The notes under the pieces were generated by a model, which worked only from the letters and a program-made list of their open reading frames with translations, did not search any database and was not told the DNA's origin. A program made the position numbers and the translations under genes. From NCBI RefSeq assembly GCF_030124175.1, contig NZ_JASKMT010000006.1, positions 1 to 64,000 on the forward strand: a DNA stretch of 64,000 nucleotides, written 5' to 3'. This DNA comes from Streptomyces sp. 549. GTDB taxonomy: Bacteria > Actinomycetota > Actinomycetes > Streptomycetales > Streptomycetaceae. Numbering within the stretch: the first letter of the stretch is position 1; every line of letters begins with the position of its first letter. Positions 15,200-23,583 of this stretch are shown one piece after another.

Positions 15200-16966
15200 A
15201 TGGCCTGGTATCACGCCTTCACCCGACGCGCCACGCTGCCCACGCCCGAGCCCACACCCCAGACCGTCACCGCCGCCGCCACCCCCGTGAAGCACCCCCG
15301 CACCGAACTCATCCGCACCACCGACACCTGGCAAGAAGAGGCCTGGCAGTTCTTCGACGGCCTCGGCGAGTACAACTACGCCGTCACCTGGGAGAGCCAC
15401 ATGCTCTCCCGCGTCCGCCTCTTCGCCGCGAAACTTGAACCCGGCGTGGACGAGCCCGTGCGCGCGGATGCGGGGGCCGGCGTCGACTTCATGACCACCC
15501 TCGCCGGAGGTGTCGCCGGGCAGGCCCAGCTCATGGCCAACCTCGCCGTGCAGCTCTCCGTCCCCGGTGAGGGGTACCTCGTCGGCGAAACCATCAACGG
15601 TGTCGAGCAGTGGTCGGTGCGTTCCATCGACGAGGTGCGGGCGGCGCGCGGCCACTTCGAAGTGATCGACGAAGCGGCCACCTCCGGCACGAAGTGGCGG
15701 GCCCTCGGTGCGGATTCGCTGGTGACCCGCGTGTACCGGCCGCACAAGCGGTGGCACTACATGGCTGACTCCCCGGCCCGCGCGGCCAGGTCGACGATGC
15801 GGGAGCTGGAGCTGGTCAACCGGCACATCACCGCGCAGTACCTGTCGCGGCTCGCGTCGGCGGGTGTGGTGATCTTCCCCGATGAGGTCAGCTTCCCCGT
15901 GCGGGAGGAGTTCGCTGAGGCAGCCGACCCGTTCATGGCCGAGTGGATTGAGATCGCCGCCGAGGCGATCCGCACGCCGGGTACCGCGTCGGCGACGGTG
16001 CCGGTGCCGATGCGGGTCCCCGGGGAGTACGTCGACAAGATCAAGCACTTGGACTTCACGCTGAAGCTCGACGACAAGATCATCGAGAAGCGGGACAGCA
16101 CCATCAAACGCCTCGCCACCCAGGTCAACATCCCCCCCGAGATCCTCCTCGGCATGGGCGACGCCAACCACTGGACCGGCTGGCTCCTCGACGAATCCGC
16201 CCTCAAGACCAACATCGCCCCGGACGCTGAGCTGATCTGCCAGGCCGTCACCACCGGCTACCTCCAGCCCCGCCTCAAAGCCTCCGGCGTGGAAGATGCC
16301 GAACGGTGGGTCGTCTGGTACGACATGTCCGAGCTGACCATGCGCCCCGACCGGTCCGCCAACGCCGTCCTGGCATACGACCGCATGGAACTGTCCGGGA
16401 CCGCACTGCGCCGCGAGACCGGCTTCAACGAGGCCGACAAGCCCACCTCGGACGAGATTGAGCAGCAGGCACTCAAGTCCATCATCCGCAGCCTGCCGTC
16501 CGGGGCGCTGGACGCGCTCGGCCGCCTCACCGGCGTCCAGCTCACCGAAAGCCCACCCGAAGGCACTGCGCCGAGCGCGGCCCCCGCTGCGCCGGAACCC
16601 GAACCCGCCCAGCAGGGGCCGCCGGCCACCCGCGACCAGCCGCCGCCCGCCGCTGCTGTGGCGGAGCAGCGGGCGGATCGCATGCTGCGCCAGGCCAAGA
16701 CGCCCCACGCGGTGAGGTTCGCGGTCGGCAGCCCCGGGGAGATCCTGCACCCGCCTGCGTGTACCAAGCACGCCTACTCGTGCCCGTACACGCATGCCGC
16801 TCAGCGCCTCGACCAGAAGGCCCCGCGCCCTGGTACGTCCGGCACGTATGAGGCGCGCCTGGACGCCTTCGGTCGCCTGACCATCGGCAAGCCGACGCCG
16901 TACCTGGACACGACCGGTCTCATCACCACACGGAGCCTCAATGGTCTCGCTCACAGCCGCCGCTGA
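15200..16966 (+). CDS. Portal protein
   Basis: The 588-residue protein follows the terminase, has the size and order of siphophage portals, and contains conserved portal-like stretches (ETINGVEQWSVRSIDEVR; NIPPEILLGMGDANHWTGW). A Pro/Ala-rich tail (~450-500) ends in a Cys-His segment (CTKHAYSCPYTH). It forms the dodecameric DNA channel at the capsid vertex. GGAG precedes the ATG. Its 3' end overlaps the next gene by 26 bases. Confidence 0.85.
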   Translation: MAWYHAFTRRATLPTPEPTPQTVTAAATPVKHPRTELIRTTDTWQEEAWQFFDGLGEYNYAVTWESHMLSRVRLFAAKLEPGVDEPVRADAGAGVDFMTTLAGGVAGQAQLMANLAVQLSVPGEGYLVGETINGVEQWSVRSIDEVRAARGHFEVIDEAATSGTKWRALGADSLVTRVYRPHKRWHYMADSPARAARSTMRELELVNRHITAQYLSRLASAGVVIFPDEVSFPVREEFAEAADPFMAEWIEIAAEAIRTPGTASATVPVPMRVPGEYVDKIKHLDFTLKLDDKIIEKRDSTIKRLATQVNIPPEILLGMGDANHWTGWLLDESALKTNIAPDAELICQAVTTGYLQPRLKASGVEDAERWVVWYDMSELTMRPDRSANAVLAYDRMELSGTALRRETGFNEADKPTSDEIEQQALKSIIRSLPSGALDALGRLTGVQLTESPPEGTAPSAAPAAPEPEPAQQGPPATRDQPPPAAAVAEQRADRMLRQAKTPHAVRFAVGSPGEILHPPACTKHAYSCPYTHAAQRLDQKAPRPGTSGTYEARLDAFGRLTIGKPTPYLDTTGLITTRSLNGLAHSRR

Positions 16967-19900
16967 CGGCCCCCATACCGGCGCGATGATCGCCCTCATG
17001 CCCACGGCGGAAGACGCCGCACGGCTGGCGATCGAGGGCGGCGAGCCGGCCGACCAACTGCACCTGACGCTGCGCTACCTCGGCAAAGGCGCGGATTTCG
17101 ACGACACCGCGCGCTCCGCGATCGTGGACTCGGTGCGCATGCTGGCCGAGGGGATGCCGCCGATCACGTCGAAGATCTTCGGTGCCGCGCACTGGAACGG
17201 CAACAGCGATGAGCCGTCGTGGGTGTGGTCCGTCGGCGACGACCCGGAGCACGGGCGGTCGCTGGAGGCCGCGCAGGGCATGGCGGAAGAGGCGCTCCTC
17301 ATGGCACCGGCGGATGTGGAGCTTCCGGCGCCGCACACGCCGTGGGTCGCGCATGTGCGTGCAGCGTATTCAGACGAGCTGGATCTCATCATCGCGCTGG
17401 AGGAACGACTGGGCCCGATCACCTTCGACAGGGTGAGGGTGGCATTCGCTGGGGACCACGCCGACATCGCCCTTGGCGAGAGCGCGACCGCATCGGCTCG
17501 CGGCCAAGCACCCCCACTCCGCATCGAAGTGGAGACGAACCGAGGCGGCAAGCTCGCGCTCGGCGCGATCCGGTCCGCCCTGGAACGTAGCCTTCACGTC
17601 CCGCACCAAGTGACAGAACGGGTCCGCACCAATCCGGTCACCGCCGCCGCCGCTGACGGCCCGCTGCGCCGCAAACCCACCGAGACGGAGACGGCCAGCC
17701 GCGTCGACTTCACCGCCATCGACGACGCCTGGCAGACCGCCGTCGACACCGTCACCGCCGCCTGGCCCCACATCCAGGCCGCGCAACGCCACCAGATCAC
17801 CGCCGCCGTCACCACCGCCGTCGCCGGGGACGACATCGACCAGCTGAACACGCTCACCGTCGACACCGCCCCGGGAACTGCGCTCCTCTACTCCCACATG
17901 CGGCGCCTCGCCGAGACCGCCGGGCGCGAGCAGGAACGCGAAGCCCGCGACCAAGGCGTGACCGTACCGCCATGGGACCTAGGCGACGCCAGCGTGGTGA
18001 CGGCCGCGGCCGGCCTGGCGCTGCTGCGGCAGCTCGCCCGCGCGACAGCCAACCTGCTCGGCGGGTCGCTGGTGCAGTCCGCGGTGCGGCAGGTGATGCG
18101 GCTCATCGGCGCCGGGCGCCCGGCGCAGGAGGTGGCGGCCGAGGTGGATGTGCATCTGCGGGAGCTGTCCGAGGCGTTCCCCCGGGAGAACATTGCGGCG
18201 GCGATGACTGCCGCGCAGAACGAGGGCCGCATGGCCGTCCTCGCCGTCACGCCGCCCGCGACGTATGTGGCCAGTGAGGCGCTCGACCGCAACAGCTGCG
18301 TCCCTTGCCGGGCGATCGACGGCACCCGCTTCGCCGACCTCGACGCCGCGCGCCGCGCCTACCCGGCAGGCGGATACAACGGCTGCCTCGGCGGGTCCCG
18401 GTGCCGGGGGATGCTCGTGACGGTCTGGCCGCAGAGTGGGGGGCAAACCACTACCGGAATGATCTTGGCTGCGAGTGCTCACACAATGCCGCAACAGACC
18501 ACCGAGCAGGGAGGCACGATGCCGTACAGCGTCGTACAACACCACGCCGACTGTGCGGCCGATACGCCGTGGGCCGTCGTCAAGGATGACACCCAGGACC
18601 TGATGGGCTGCCACACCACCCAGGCCGAGGCCGAGGAGCAGCAGCGCGCCCTGTACGCCGAAGACGGCGAGGCCCCACCGGGCGCGATGGCCGACTCCGC
18701 AGCCGAAACGCCGACTGTCACCCCCGCACAGACCCTGGCCGTCGAGGAGCAGACGGCAGCATGGGAAGGTGTCCTCGCCGTTGAGGGCGTCACCACCGGC
18801 GACGGCCGCGAGTTCGCGGAAGGCGCCCTGAGCTGGGCTGACCTGCCGGTGCCGCTGCGCTGGAACAAGGAAGACTCCCACGGCGGGGAGCCGCACACTG
18901 TGGCGGTCAACGTCGGCCGGATCGACCGGATCTGGCGCGACGGCGGCAAGATCATGGGGGCGGGCGTCCTCAACCTCGCCGAGCCGGACGGGCAGCGGGC
19001 ACACGACCTGATCAAGGGCGAGTACCTGCGCGGCGTCAGCATCGACGCCGACTCCATCGCCGAGGCCGACATCGAACTCGTGTGGCCGGACGACGCGAAC
19101 GAGGGCATGGAGGAGGACGGCGACCTGTTCGAGATGCTGTTCGCCCAGCCCGAAAAGATGATCTTCCATGGTGGGCGGATCCGAGCCGCCACGCTGGTCG
19201 ACATCCCCGCCTTCGCCGAGGCGTTCATCGCGCTCCTCGACGAAGCCGGCGCGGTCGTCGCCGGCGGGCAGCCGCTGACCGACGAGGAGCGCAAGGCACT
19301 GCGGGGAGGACCGGAGACCGCACAGCCGCAGGCAGTGGCCAAGCCGGCGGTGACCGCGGCAGGCGGCGACTGGCGTCCCCCGGCGGCATGGTTCGCCGAC
19401 CCGGAGCTCTCGGTGCCGACGGGGATCACCATCACCGACGACGGTCGCCTGTACGGGCACGCCGCGCAGTGGGGCTCCTGCCACATCGGGCAGGACGACA
19501 CGTGCATCCAGCCGCCGCGCGAGGACGCCCACCCGTACTACATGACCGGCGAGGTCGCGTGCGATGACGGGAGTCGGGTGGCGGTCGGCCAGGTCACGGT
19601 CGGCACCGGGCATGCACCACTGCACCTGGGCGCGTCTCCGGCCGCCGAGCACTACGACAACACGGGCGCGGCCGTCGCCGATGTGGCGGTGGGCAACGAC
19701 CGGCACGGCATCTGGGTCGCGGGCGCGGTGCGGCCCGGGGTGGACCCGTTGAAGGTGTACGAGCTCCAGGCTGCGGGTCAAGTCAGCGGTGACTGGCGGC
19801 GGATCGGCGGTGCGCTGCGGCTGGTCGGGCTGTTGGCGGTCAACGTCCCGGGCTTCCCGGTGCCGAAGATGCGGGCGAGGGTCGCGAGCGGTCAGCCGCA

Positions 19901-20024
19901 GGCGCTGTTGGCGGCCGGACGGCCGACGGTGGCGTGGGGGCTGTCGGAGGAGGAGTCGGAGCGTCAGGCGGTGCGGCTTGTGATGCGGATGCTGTCGCGT
20001 CGGGTCCACCCCGGGGGGAGGTGA
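16941..20024 (+). CDS. 2H-phosphoesterase / MuF / capsid-maturation protease fusion
   Basis: A 1027-residue fusion. Residues 1-~175 resemble a 2H phosphoesterase (HLTLRYLG keeps HxT near residue 41, but the second motif reads HVR, so activity is doubtful). Residues ~230-490 are MuF-like head morphogenesis sequence ending in a Cys set (CVPCRAIDGT, GCLGGSRCRG). Residues 527-~760 are the prohead protease region and ~805-980 the C-terminal domain typical of actinophage capsid proteases. The junction at ~490-526 is encoded by DNA that looks like an intergenic region, with promoter element 3 and a ribosome site. Confidence 0.85.
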   Translation: MVSLTAAADGPHTGAMIALMPTAEDAARLAIEGGEPADQLHLTLRYLGKGADFDDTARSAIVDSVRMLAEGMPPITSKIFGAAHWNGNSDEPSWVWSVGDDPEHGRSLEAAQGMAEEALLMAPADVELPAPHTPWVAHVRAAYSDELDLIIALEERLGPITFDRVRVAFAGDHADIALGESATASARGQAPPLRIEVETNRGGKLALGAIRSALERSLHVPHQVTERVRTNPVTAAAADGPLRRKPTETETASRVDFTAIDDAWQTAVDTVTAAWPHIQAAQRHQITAAVTTAVAGDDIDQLNTLTVDTAPGTALLYSHMRRLAETAGREQEREARDQGVTVPPWDLGDASVVTAAAGLALLRQLARATANLLGGSLVQSAVRQVMRLIGAGRPAQEVAAEVDVHLRELSEAFPRENIAAAMTAAQNEGRMAVLAVTPPATYVASEALDRNSCVPCRAIDGTRFADLDAARRAYPAGGYNGCLGGSRCRGMLVTVWPQSGGQTTTGMILAASAHTMPQQTTEQGGTMPYSVVQHHADCAADTPWAVVKDDTQDLMGCHTTQAEAEEQQRALYAEDGEAPPGAMADSAAETPTVTPAQTLAVEEQTAAWEGVLAVEGVTTGDGREFAEGALSWADLPVPLRWNKEDSHGGEPHTVAVNVGRIDRIWRDGGKIMGAGVLNLAEPDGQRAHDLIKGEYLRGVSIDADSIAEADIELVWPDDANEGMEEDGDLFEMLFAQPEKMIFHGGRIRAATLVDIPAFAEAFIALLDEAGAVVAGGQPLTDEERKALRGGPETAQPQAVAKPAVTAAGGDWRPPAAWFADPELSVPTGITITDDGRLYGHAAQWGSCHIGQDDTCIQPPREDAHPYYMTGEVACDDGSRVAVGQVTVGTGHAPLHLGASPAAEHYDNTGAAVADVAVGNDRHGIWVAGAVRPGVDPLKVYELQAAGQVSGDWRRIGGALRLVGLLAVNVPGFPVPKMRARVASGQPQALLAAGRPTVAWGLSEEESERQAVRLVMRMLSRRVHPGGR
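18455..18494 (+). promoter_or_regulatory. Late promoter element 3, inside the fusion gene
   Basis: CGGAATGATC (18455-18464) is followed by a -10-like CACAAT at 18482-18487 (spacing 17 rather than 16). It is read in frame as the linker of the MuF-protease fusion and lies just before an internal GGGAGG ribosome site and ATG at 18519. Confidence 0.55.
18519..20024 (+). CDS. Internal in-frame start: free capsid-maturation protease
   Basis: GGGAGG at 18509-18514 lies 4 nt before ATG 18519, in frame with the fusion. The resulting 501-residue protein starts MPYSVVQHHADC and PWAVVKDDTQDLMGCH, the usual N-terminus of stand-alone actinophage capsid proteases. With promoter element 3 upstream, this predicts a separate protease besides the 1027-residue fusion. 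It probably cleaves the major capsid protein's N-terminal scaffold domain. That two products are made is inference from the signals. Confidence 0.6.
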   Translation: MPYSVVQHHADCAADTPWAVVKDDTQDLMGCHTTQAEAEEQQRALYAEDGEAPPGAMADSAAETPTVTPAQTLAVEEQTAAWEGVLAVEGVTTGDGREFAEGALSWADLPVPLRWNKEDSHGGEPHTVAVNVGRIDRIWRDGGKIMGAGVLNLAEPDGQRAHDLIKGEYLRGVSIDADSIAEADIELVWPDDANEGMEEDGDLFEMLFAQPEKMIFHGGRIRAATLVDIPAFAEAFIALLDEAGAVVAGGQPLTDEERKALRGGPETAQPQAVAKPAVTAAGGDWRPPAAWFADPELSVPTGITITDDGRLYGHAAQWGSCHIGQDDTCIQPPREDAHPYYMTGEVACDDGSRVAVGQVTVGTGHAPLHLGASPAAEHYDNTGAAVADVAVGNDRHGIWVAGAVRPGVDPLKVYELQAAGQVSGDWRRIGGALRLVGLLAVNVPGFPVPKMRARVASGQPQALLAAGRPTVAWGLSEEESERQAVRLVMRMLSRRVHPGGR

Positions 20025-20030
20025 ATAGCT

Positions 20031-20093
20031 GTGTGCGGATGCAACAAGAGACGTCGTCCGGTACCTCCGCCCCCGCCCCCGCCGAGCCCCTGA
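20031..20093 (+). CDS. 20-residue CxC / polyproline peptide
   Basis: GTG at 20031 lies 8 nt after a strong GGGGGGAGGTG (20012-20022). It encodes Met-Cys-Gly-Cys-Asn-Lys, three Arg, then a polyproline tail, ending in TGA at 20093. A perfect hairpin follows 14 bases later. Placement between protease and major capsid genes, strong ribosome site and tidy stop argue for a real tiny gene. It could bind metal or nucleic acid through CxC and Arg residues. Confidence 0.5.
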   Translation: MCGCNKRRRPVPPPPPPPSP

Positions 20094-20106
20094 CCTTTAT
20101 ATTCAG

Positions 20107-20141
20107 CGCACCGGCAAAGGGAATTGACCTTTGCCGGTGCG
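20107..20141 (+). terminator. 14-bp perfect hairpin before the capsid gene
   Basis: Bases 20107-20120 pair perfectly with 20128-20141 around a 7-nt loop. It may terminate the protease transcript, partly attenuate it, or stabilise the capsid mRNA. A promoter-like TTGACC begins in its loop. Confidence 0.7.
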
Positions 20142-20152
20142 TGTGCTATGCG
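20124..20152 (+). promoter_or_regulatory. Possible sigma-70-type promoter for the capsid gene
   Basis: TTGACC at 20124-20129, 17 nt, TATGCG at 20147-20152. The -35 lies within the hairpin loop and right arm. The start would be about 55 bases before the capsid gene. The -10 is only a partial match, so this is tentative. Confidence 0.35.
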
Positions 20153-20213
20153 ATAGCCTTCGCGAATAAGGAGCGCCAACAGTAGGCGCACAACCCTTCA
20201 TCCGGAGGTCACC

Positions 20214-21968
20214 GTGCCAGCCGAAGAACTGTTCAGCGCCCCCTCAGACCTCACCCTCGTCGGCGACGACGAACTCACCGAACTCGAAGCCCGCGGCACG
20301 CAGGAGTTCGACCGCGTCAGCGCGATCGACGACGTCGACCCCGAGACGCTCCAGTACGCCATGCGCCTCACCGACGACCTCGACCGGCTGCGCGCCGAAC
20401 TGTCCGTCCGAGAGGTCCGCGCCCAGCGCAACGCCGAACTCGCCCGCACCCGCACCGCCGAGCAGCTCACCGCGCTCCAGCAGCGCGTCCACGGCGACAC
20501 CCAGCCCGGCACCGGAGCAGCACCCGCCACCGTCGACCCCGAGGCCATCGCCGCCGCCGCCGCGCGCGGCGTCACCGCCGGCATGGTCGCCCTCATGGGT
20601 GAACGCCGTGGCGGCGTCGACCCCGAGGCCCTCGCGCGCCGCGCCACCGCGTCCCTGGCGGAGACCGCCCGGCACGCCCCGAAGCCCAAGGTTTCCGAGC
20701 GGCGCCTCGCGGTCACCGCCTCCGTCGACATCCCCGGCGTGGCGCACGGCGGTGAACTGCCGTCGCTGTCCGCACTGTCGGACGTCGTCGCCCGCAAGGC
20801 CAAGAGCATGCCGGTCACCACCGGCAACCCCAACCACCAGCTCGTCGCCAGCATTCGCAACGACTTCGAGCACACCCTCGACGACCGCACCTCCCCGGCG
20901 CAGGTCAACGAGCTGGTCCAGTACCTCACCTCGCCGGACAAGCAGCAGGCCCTCGTCGCCGGCGGCGGATGGTGCGCACCGTCCGAGACCCGCTACGACT
21001 TCTTCAACGTCGCCTGCGAAGACGGCATGATCGACCTGCCGACCTTCGGCGTCACCCGCGGCGGCGTCCAGTTCCCCGTCTCCCCGTCCCTCGCGGACGC
21101 CCTCGGCGGCGGCACCGCCTTCGCCGGCTTCGCGGCCGAGTTCGACAACACCTCCCAGCCGTGGCTGTGGACCGAAGCCGACGACGTCGCCACCGTCACC
21201 GGCAGCCCCAACAAGCCCTGCATCCGCGTCCCCTGCCCGGAGTTCTCCGAGGAGCGGCTGGAGTGCTACGGCTACTGCCTCACCGCAGGCAACCTCACCG
21301 ACGACGCGTACCCGGAGGCGACGCAGCACATGCTGCAGCTCCTCATGTCGGCGCACGCGCACGTCATCAACGCCCGGCTCCTCGCGCTGATGCTCAACCT
21401 GTCGACCGCCCCGATCACCATCTCCGGTGGCGCGGTGACCGACGCGGCAGCCCCCCGCATCTACAACGCGGTCGGCCTGGCGGCAGCCGACTACCGGGCC
21501 CGCTACGGCATGTGCATCACCGACGTCCTCGAAGTTGTGCTGCCGTACTGGGTGCGTGAGGTCATTCGAGGCGACCTCGCCTGGAAGGCGGGCGTGGAGC
21601 TCCAGGCCGTTCCCGACTCGCAGATCAACGGCTACTTCGTCGACCGGAACGTGCGCCCGCAGTGGGTCAACGACTGGCAGGTGCGCGGCGCCTCGCAGTT
21701 CGGCAACGCGACCCCGATGGCGGCCTGGCCGACCACGGCCGACTTCCTGATCTACGCCGCCGGCACGTTCCTCCACGGCAACGGCATGAGCCTGGACCTC
21801 GGCGTGATCCGCGACTCCGTCCTCAACTCGGAGAACGACCACACCGCGGCCTGGTCGGAGGAGTGCCACCTCGTCGCCCGCGTCGGACACGAGTCGCGCC
21901 GGTACACCGTCGGCTTCAACGTCAACGGGTCCACGTCGGCGCTGCTCACCGGCACCGTCCGCGTCTGA
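20214..21968 (+). CDS. Major capsid protein (HK97-type) with N-terminal scaffold domain
   Basis: The 584-residue protein has a helical, charged N-terminal part (residues 1-~170, with coiled-coil pattern near 45-85) like a delta/scaffold domain. A long mixed domain follows, rich in Gly-Thr-Trp segments. GGAGGT precedes the GTG. Gene order (portal, protease, capsid, connectors) gives the identification; no single motif is diagnostic. The upstream protease would remove the N-terminal part during maturation. Several Cys pairs occur (ACEDG, CIRVPC, CYGYC). Confidence 0.8.
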   Translation: MPAEELFSAPSDLTLVGDDELTELEARGTQEFDRVSAIDDVDPETLQYAMRLTDDLDRLRAELSVREVRAQRNAELARTRTAEQLTALQQRVHGDTQPGTGAAPATVDPEAIAAAAARGVTAGMVALMGERRGGVDPEALARRATASLAETARHAPKPKVSERRLAVTASVDIPGVAHGGELPSLSALSDVVARKAKSMPVTTGNPNHQLVASIRNDFEHTLDDRTSPAQVNELVQYLTSPDKQQALVAGGGWCAPSETRYDFFNVACEDGMIDLPTFGVTRGGVQFPVSPSLADALGGGTAFAGFAAEFDNTSQPWLWTEADDVATVTGSPNKPCIRVPCPEFSEERLECYGYCLTAGNLTDDAYPEATQHMLQLLMSAHAHVINARLLALMLNLSTAPITISGGAVTDAAAPRIYNAVGLAAADYRARYGMCITDVLEVVLPYWVREVIRGDLAWKAGVELQAVPDSQINGYFVDRNVRPQWVNDWQVRGASQFGNATPMAAWPTTADFLIYAAGTFLHGNGMSLDLGVIRDSVLNSENDHTAAWSEECHLVARVGHESRRYTVGFNVNGSTSALLTGTVRV

Positions 21969-22007
21969 CCGGTGTCCACTACGAGTACAGGAGGGTGGTG
22001 AGCGCCG

Positions 22008-22892
22008 GTGGCCGGAGCACGCCAGATCGTCGACCCGCCAGCGTTCACCACCCTGCCCTACGGGCTGTGGGAAGCCGCCCACACCCCCACCCCGGCAGGG
22101 CCCCAGTGGCAGCAGGGCGTCACCTGGGTCGAGCGTTGCCCTACCGGCGCCACCACCTACGACGAGTGCCTCGCCGTCACCGGCGTCGGCGCCGTCCCCG
22201 AACCCGCCACCAAGACCAGCAACGTCGATCAGACCAACCGGGGCGCGACCCCGTTCACGGTGTACGCCGAGTTCGACTGCTCACCGGTCGGTCTCGGTGA
22301 CGCCGCGACCGTCGCCGAGCAGGCACTGGCCCGCGTGGAGCAGCAGCAGGTCGAGACGGCGTTCTGGACCGGCGCAGCCGGCGGCCAGCCCGTGGTCTTC
22401 CCTCACCTGGCCGCCGATGCTGTGGTGGCTGATCCGCAGGGCATCACGCTGCAGACCGCCGCGAGTGTGTGCGTCACGGGCGCGGACATCGCTCACGGTC
22501 TCGGCGAGCTGGAGCAGTGCCTCGCCACCTGTTATGCCGGGCAGGGCGTCATCCATGTCCCGCGCAGCGCCCTGCCCACCCTCGCGGCTTGGAAGCTCGC
22601 CAAGCGGGGCGACGACGGGCGGCTGTACACCCCGGCAGGGAACCTGATCGTGGTCGGTGGCGGCTACACCGGCACCGACCCTGGCGGTGCCGATCCGGGT
22701 GACGGCACGACGTGGATCTACGCCACCGGCGCCGTGTTCGCCTACCGGTCCGACGTGTTCGTGACCCGGGTGCGGGACTCCCTGGACCGGGCTGAGAACA
22801 CGGTCCGCATGATCGCCGAGCGCACCTACGTCCTCGGGTTCGAATGTTGCCTGCTCGCCGCCCACATCACGCTCGGCGTGCCCACCGAATAG
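22008..22892 (+). CDS. Head-associated structural protein, unknown
   Basis: The 294-residue protein starts PPAFTTLPYGLWEAA and has QWQQGVTWVERCPTGATTYDEC. This family follows the major capsid gene in several actinophages. It contains a conserved helical middle part (QALARVEQQQVETAFWTG). Likely a minor capsid, decoration or head-completion protein; exact role unknown. GTG start with AGGAGG some 13 bases upstream. Confidence 0.6.
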   Translation: MAGARQIVDPPAFTTLPYGLWEAAHTPTPAGPQWQQGVTWVERCPTGATTYDECLAVTGVGAVPEPATKTSNVDQTNRGATPFTVYAEFDCSPVGLGDAATVAEQALARVEQQQVETAFWTGAAGGQPVVFPHLAADAVVADPQGITLQTAASVCVTGADIAHGLGELEQCLATCYAGQGVIHVPRSALPTLAAWKLAKRGDDGRLYTPAGNLIVVGGGYTGTDPGGADPGDGTTWIYATGAVFAYRSDVFVTRVRDSLDRAENTVRMIAERTYVLGFECCLLAAHITLGVPTE

Positions 22893-22901
22893 GAGCAAAC
22901 C

Positions 22902-23579
22902 GTGGCCACATCAACCTGCGTGACGCCGATCAAGGGCACGCACCTGCGGATCGTCGCCCTGGACGTGTGCGGCAACCCCGTCACCGGATCGTCCAGTCTC
23001 GTCCTCGTCACCAAGGGCTTCGTCCAGGTGCAGATGTCGCCGGACTACGAGGACGGCGTCGAGTTCTTCGAGCGCACCGCCGACGGCTCGGTGTGCGTCA
23101 ACCAGAAGGACGACCCCGTCCTCAAGCGCTACGAACTGACCATCGACTTCTGCGAAGTCAACATGCTCGGCATCGCCTTCATCACCTCCGCCCGCTCCCT
23201 CACGCTGGGCAGCCCGGCAACCGGCACCGGCTTCGCCGTCGCCGAGGGCAGCGCCCCGAACCGGTTCTCGCTGGAGGTGTGGCAGGAGGTCGCCGGTGCC
23301 GGCGCCTGCGACCCGTCCGGACAGCAGCGGTTCATCTACAACGCCTTCCCCAACGTCGGCGCCTCGCGGTTCGGGGACTACACGATCGAGAACGACCGCT
23401 CCACGCTGCAGATCATGGCCGAGACCCGGGCGGCGTCGCCGCAGTGGCTGTCCGGACTCGGCGAGTCGTGGCTCCCAGCGGGCGAGGTGCTTCAGACGGA
23501 TGAGCACTGGGCGCTGAACGTGACCACGAACCCGCCGCCGACACAAGCGTGCGACACGGCCGAACTCGTCCTGAGCTGA
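22902..23579 (+). CDS. Probable major tail tube protein
   Basis: The 225-residue, beta-rich protein has many short Gly/Ser turns and Cys residues. AGGAG precedes the GTG. Size and predicted beta content fit a tail tube or decoration protein. Its position is before the adaptor genes, which is unlike many siphophages, so the assignment rests on composition and length. Confidence 0.55.
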   Translation: MATSTCVTPIKGTHLRIVALDVCGNPVTGSSSLVLVTKGFVQVQMSPDYEDGVEFFERTADGSVCVNQKDDPVLKRYELTIDFCEVNMLGIAFITSARSLTLGSPATGTGFAVAEGSAPNRFSLEVWQEVAGAGACDPSGQQRFIYNAFPNVGASRFGDYTIENDRSTLQIMAETRAASPQWLSGLGESWLPAGEVLQTDEHWALNVTTNPPPTQACDTAELVLS

Positions 23580-23583
23580 CCTG

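Noticed and set aside
16941..17460. Active RNA ligase / 2H phosphoesterase
   Set aside because: Only the first HxT motif is intact; the second reads His-Val-Arg, so enzymatic activity is not claimed.
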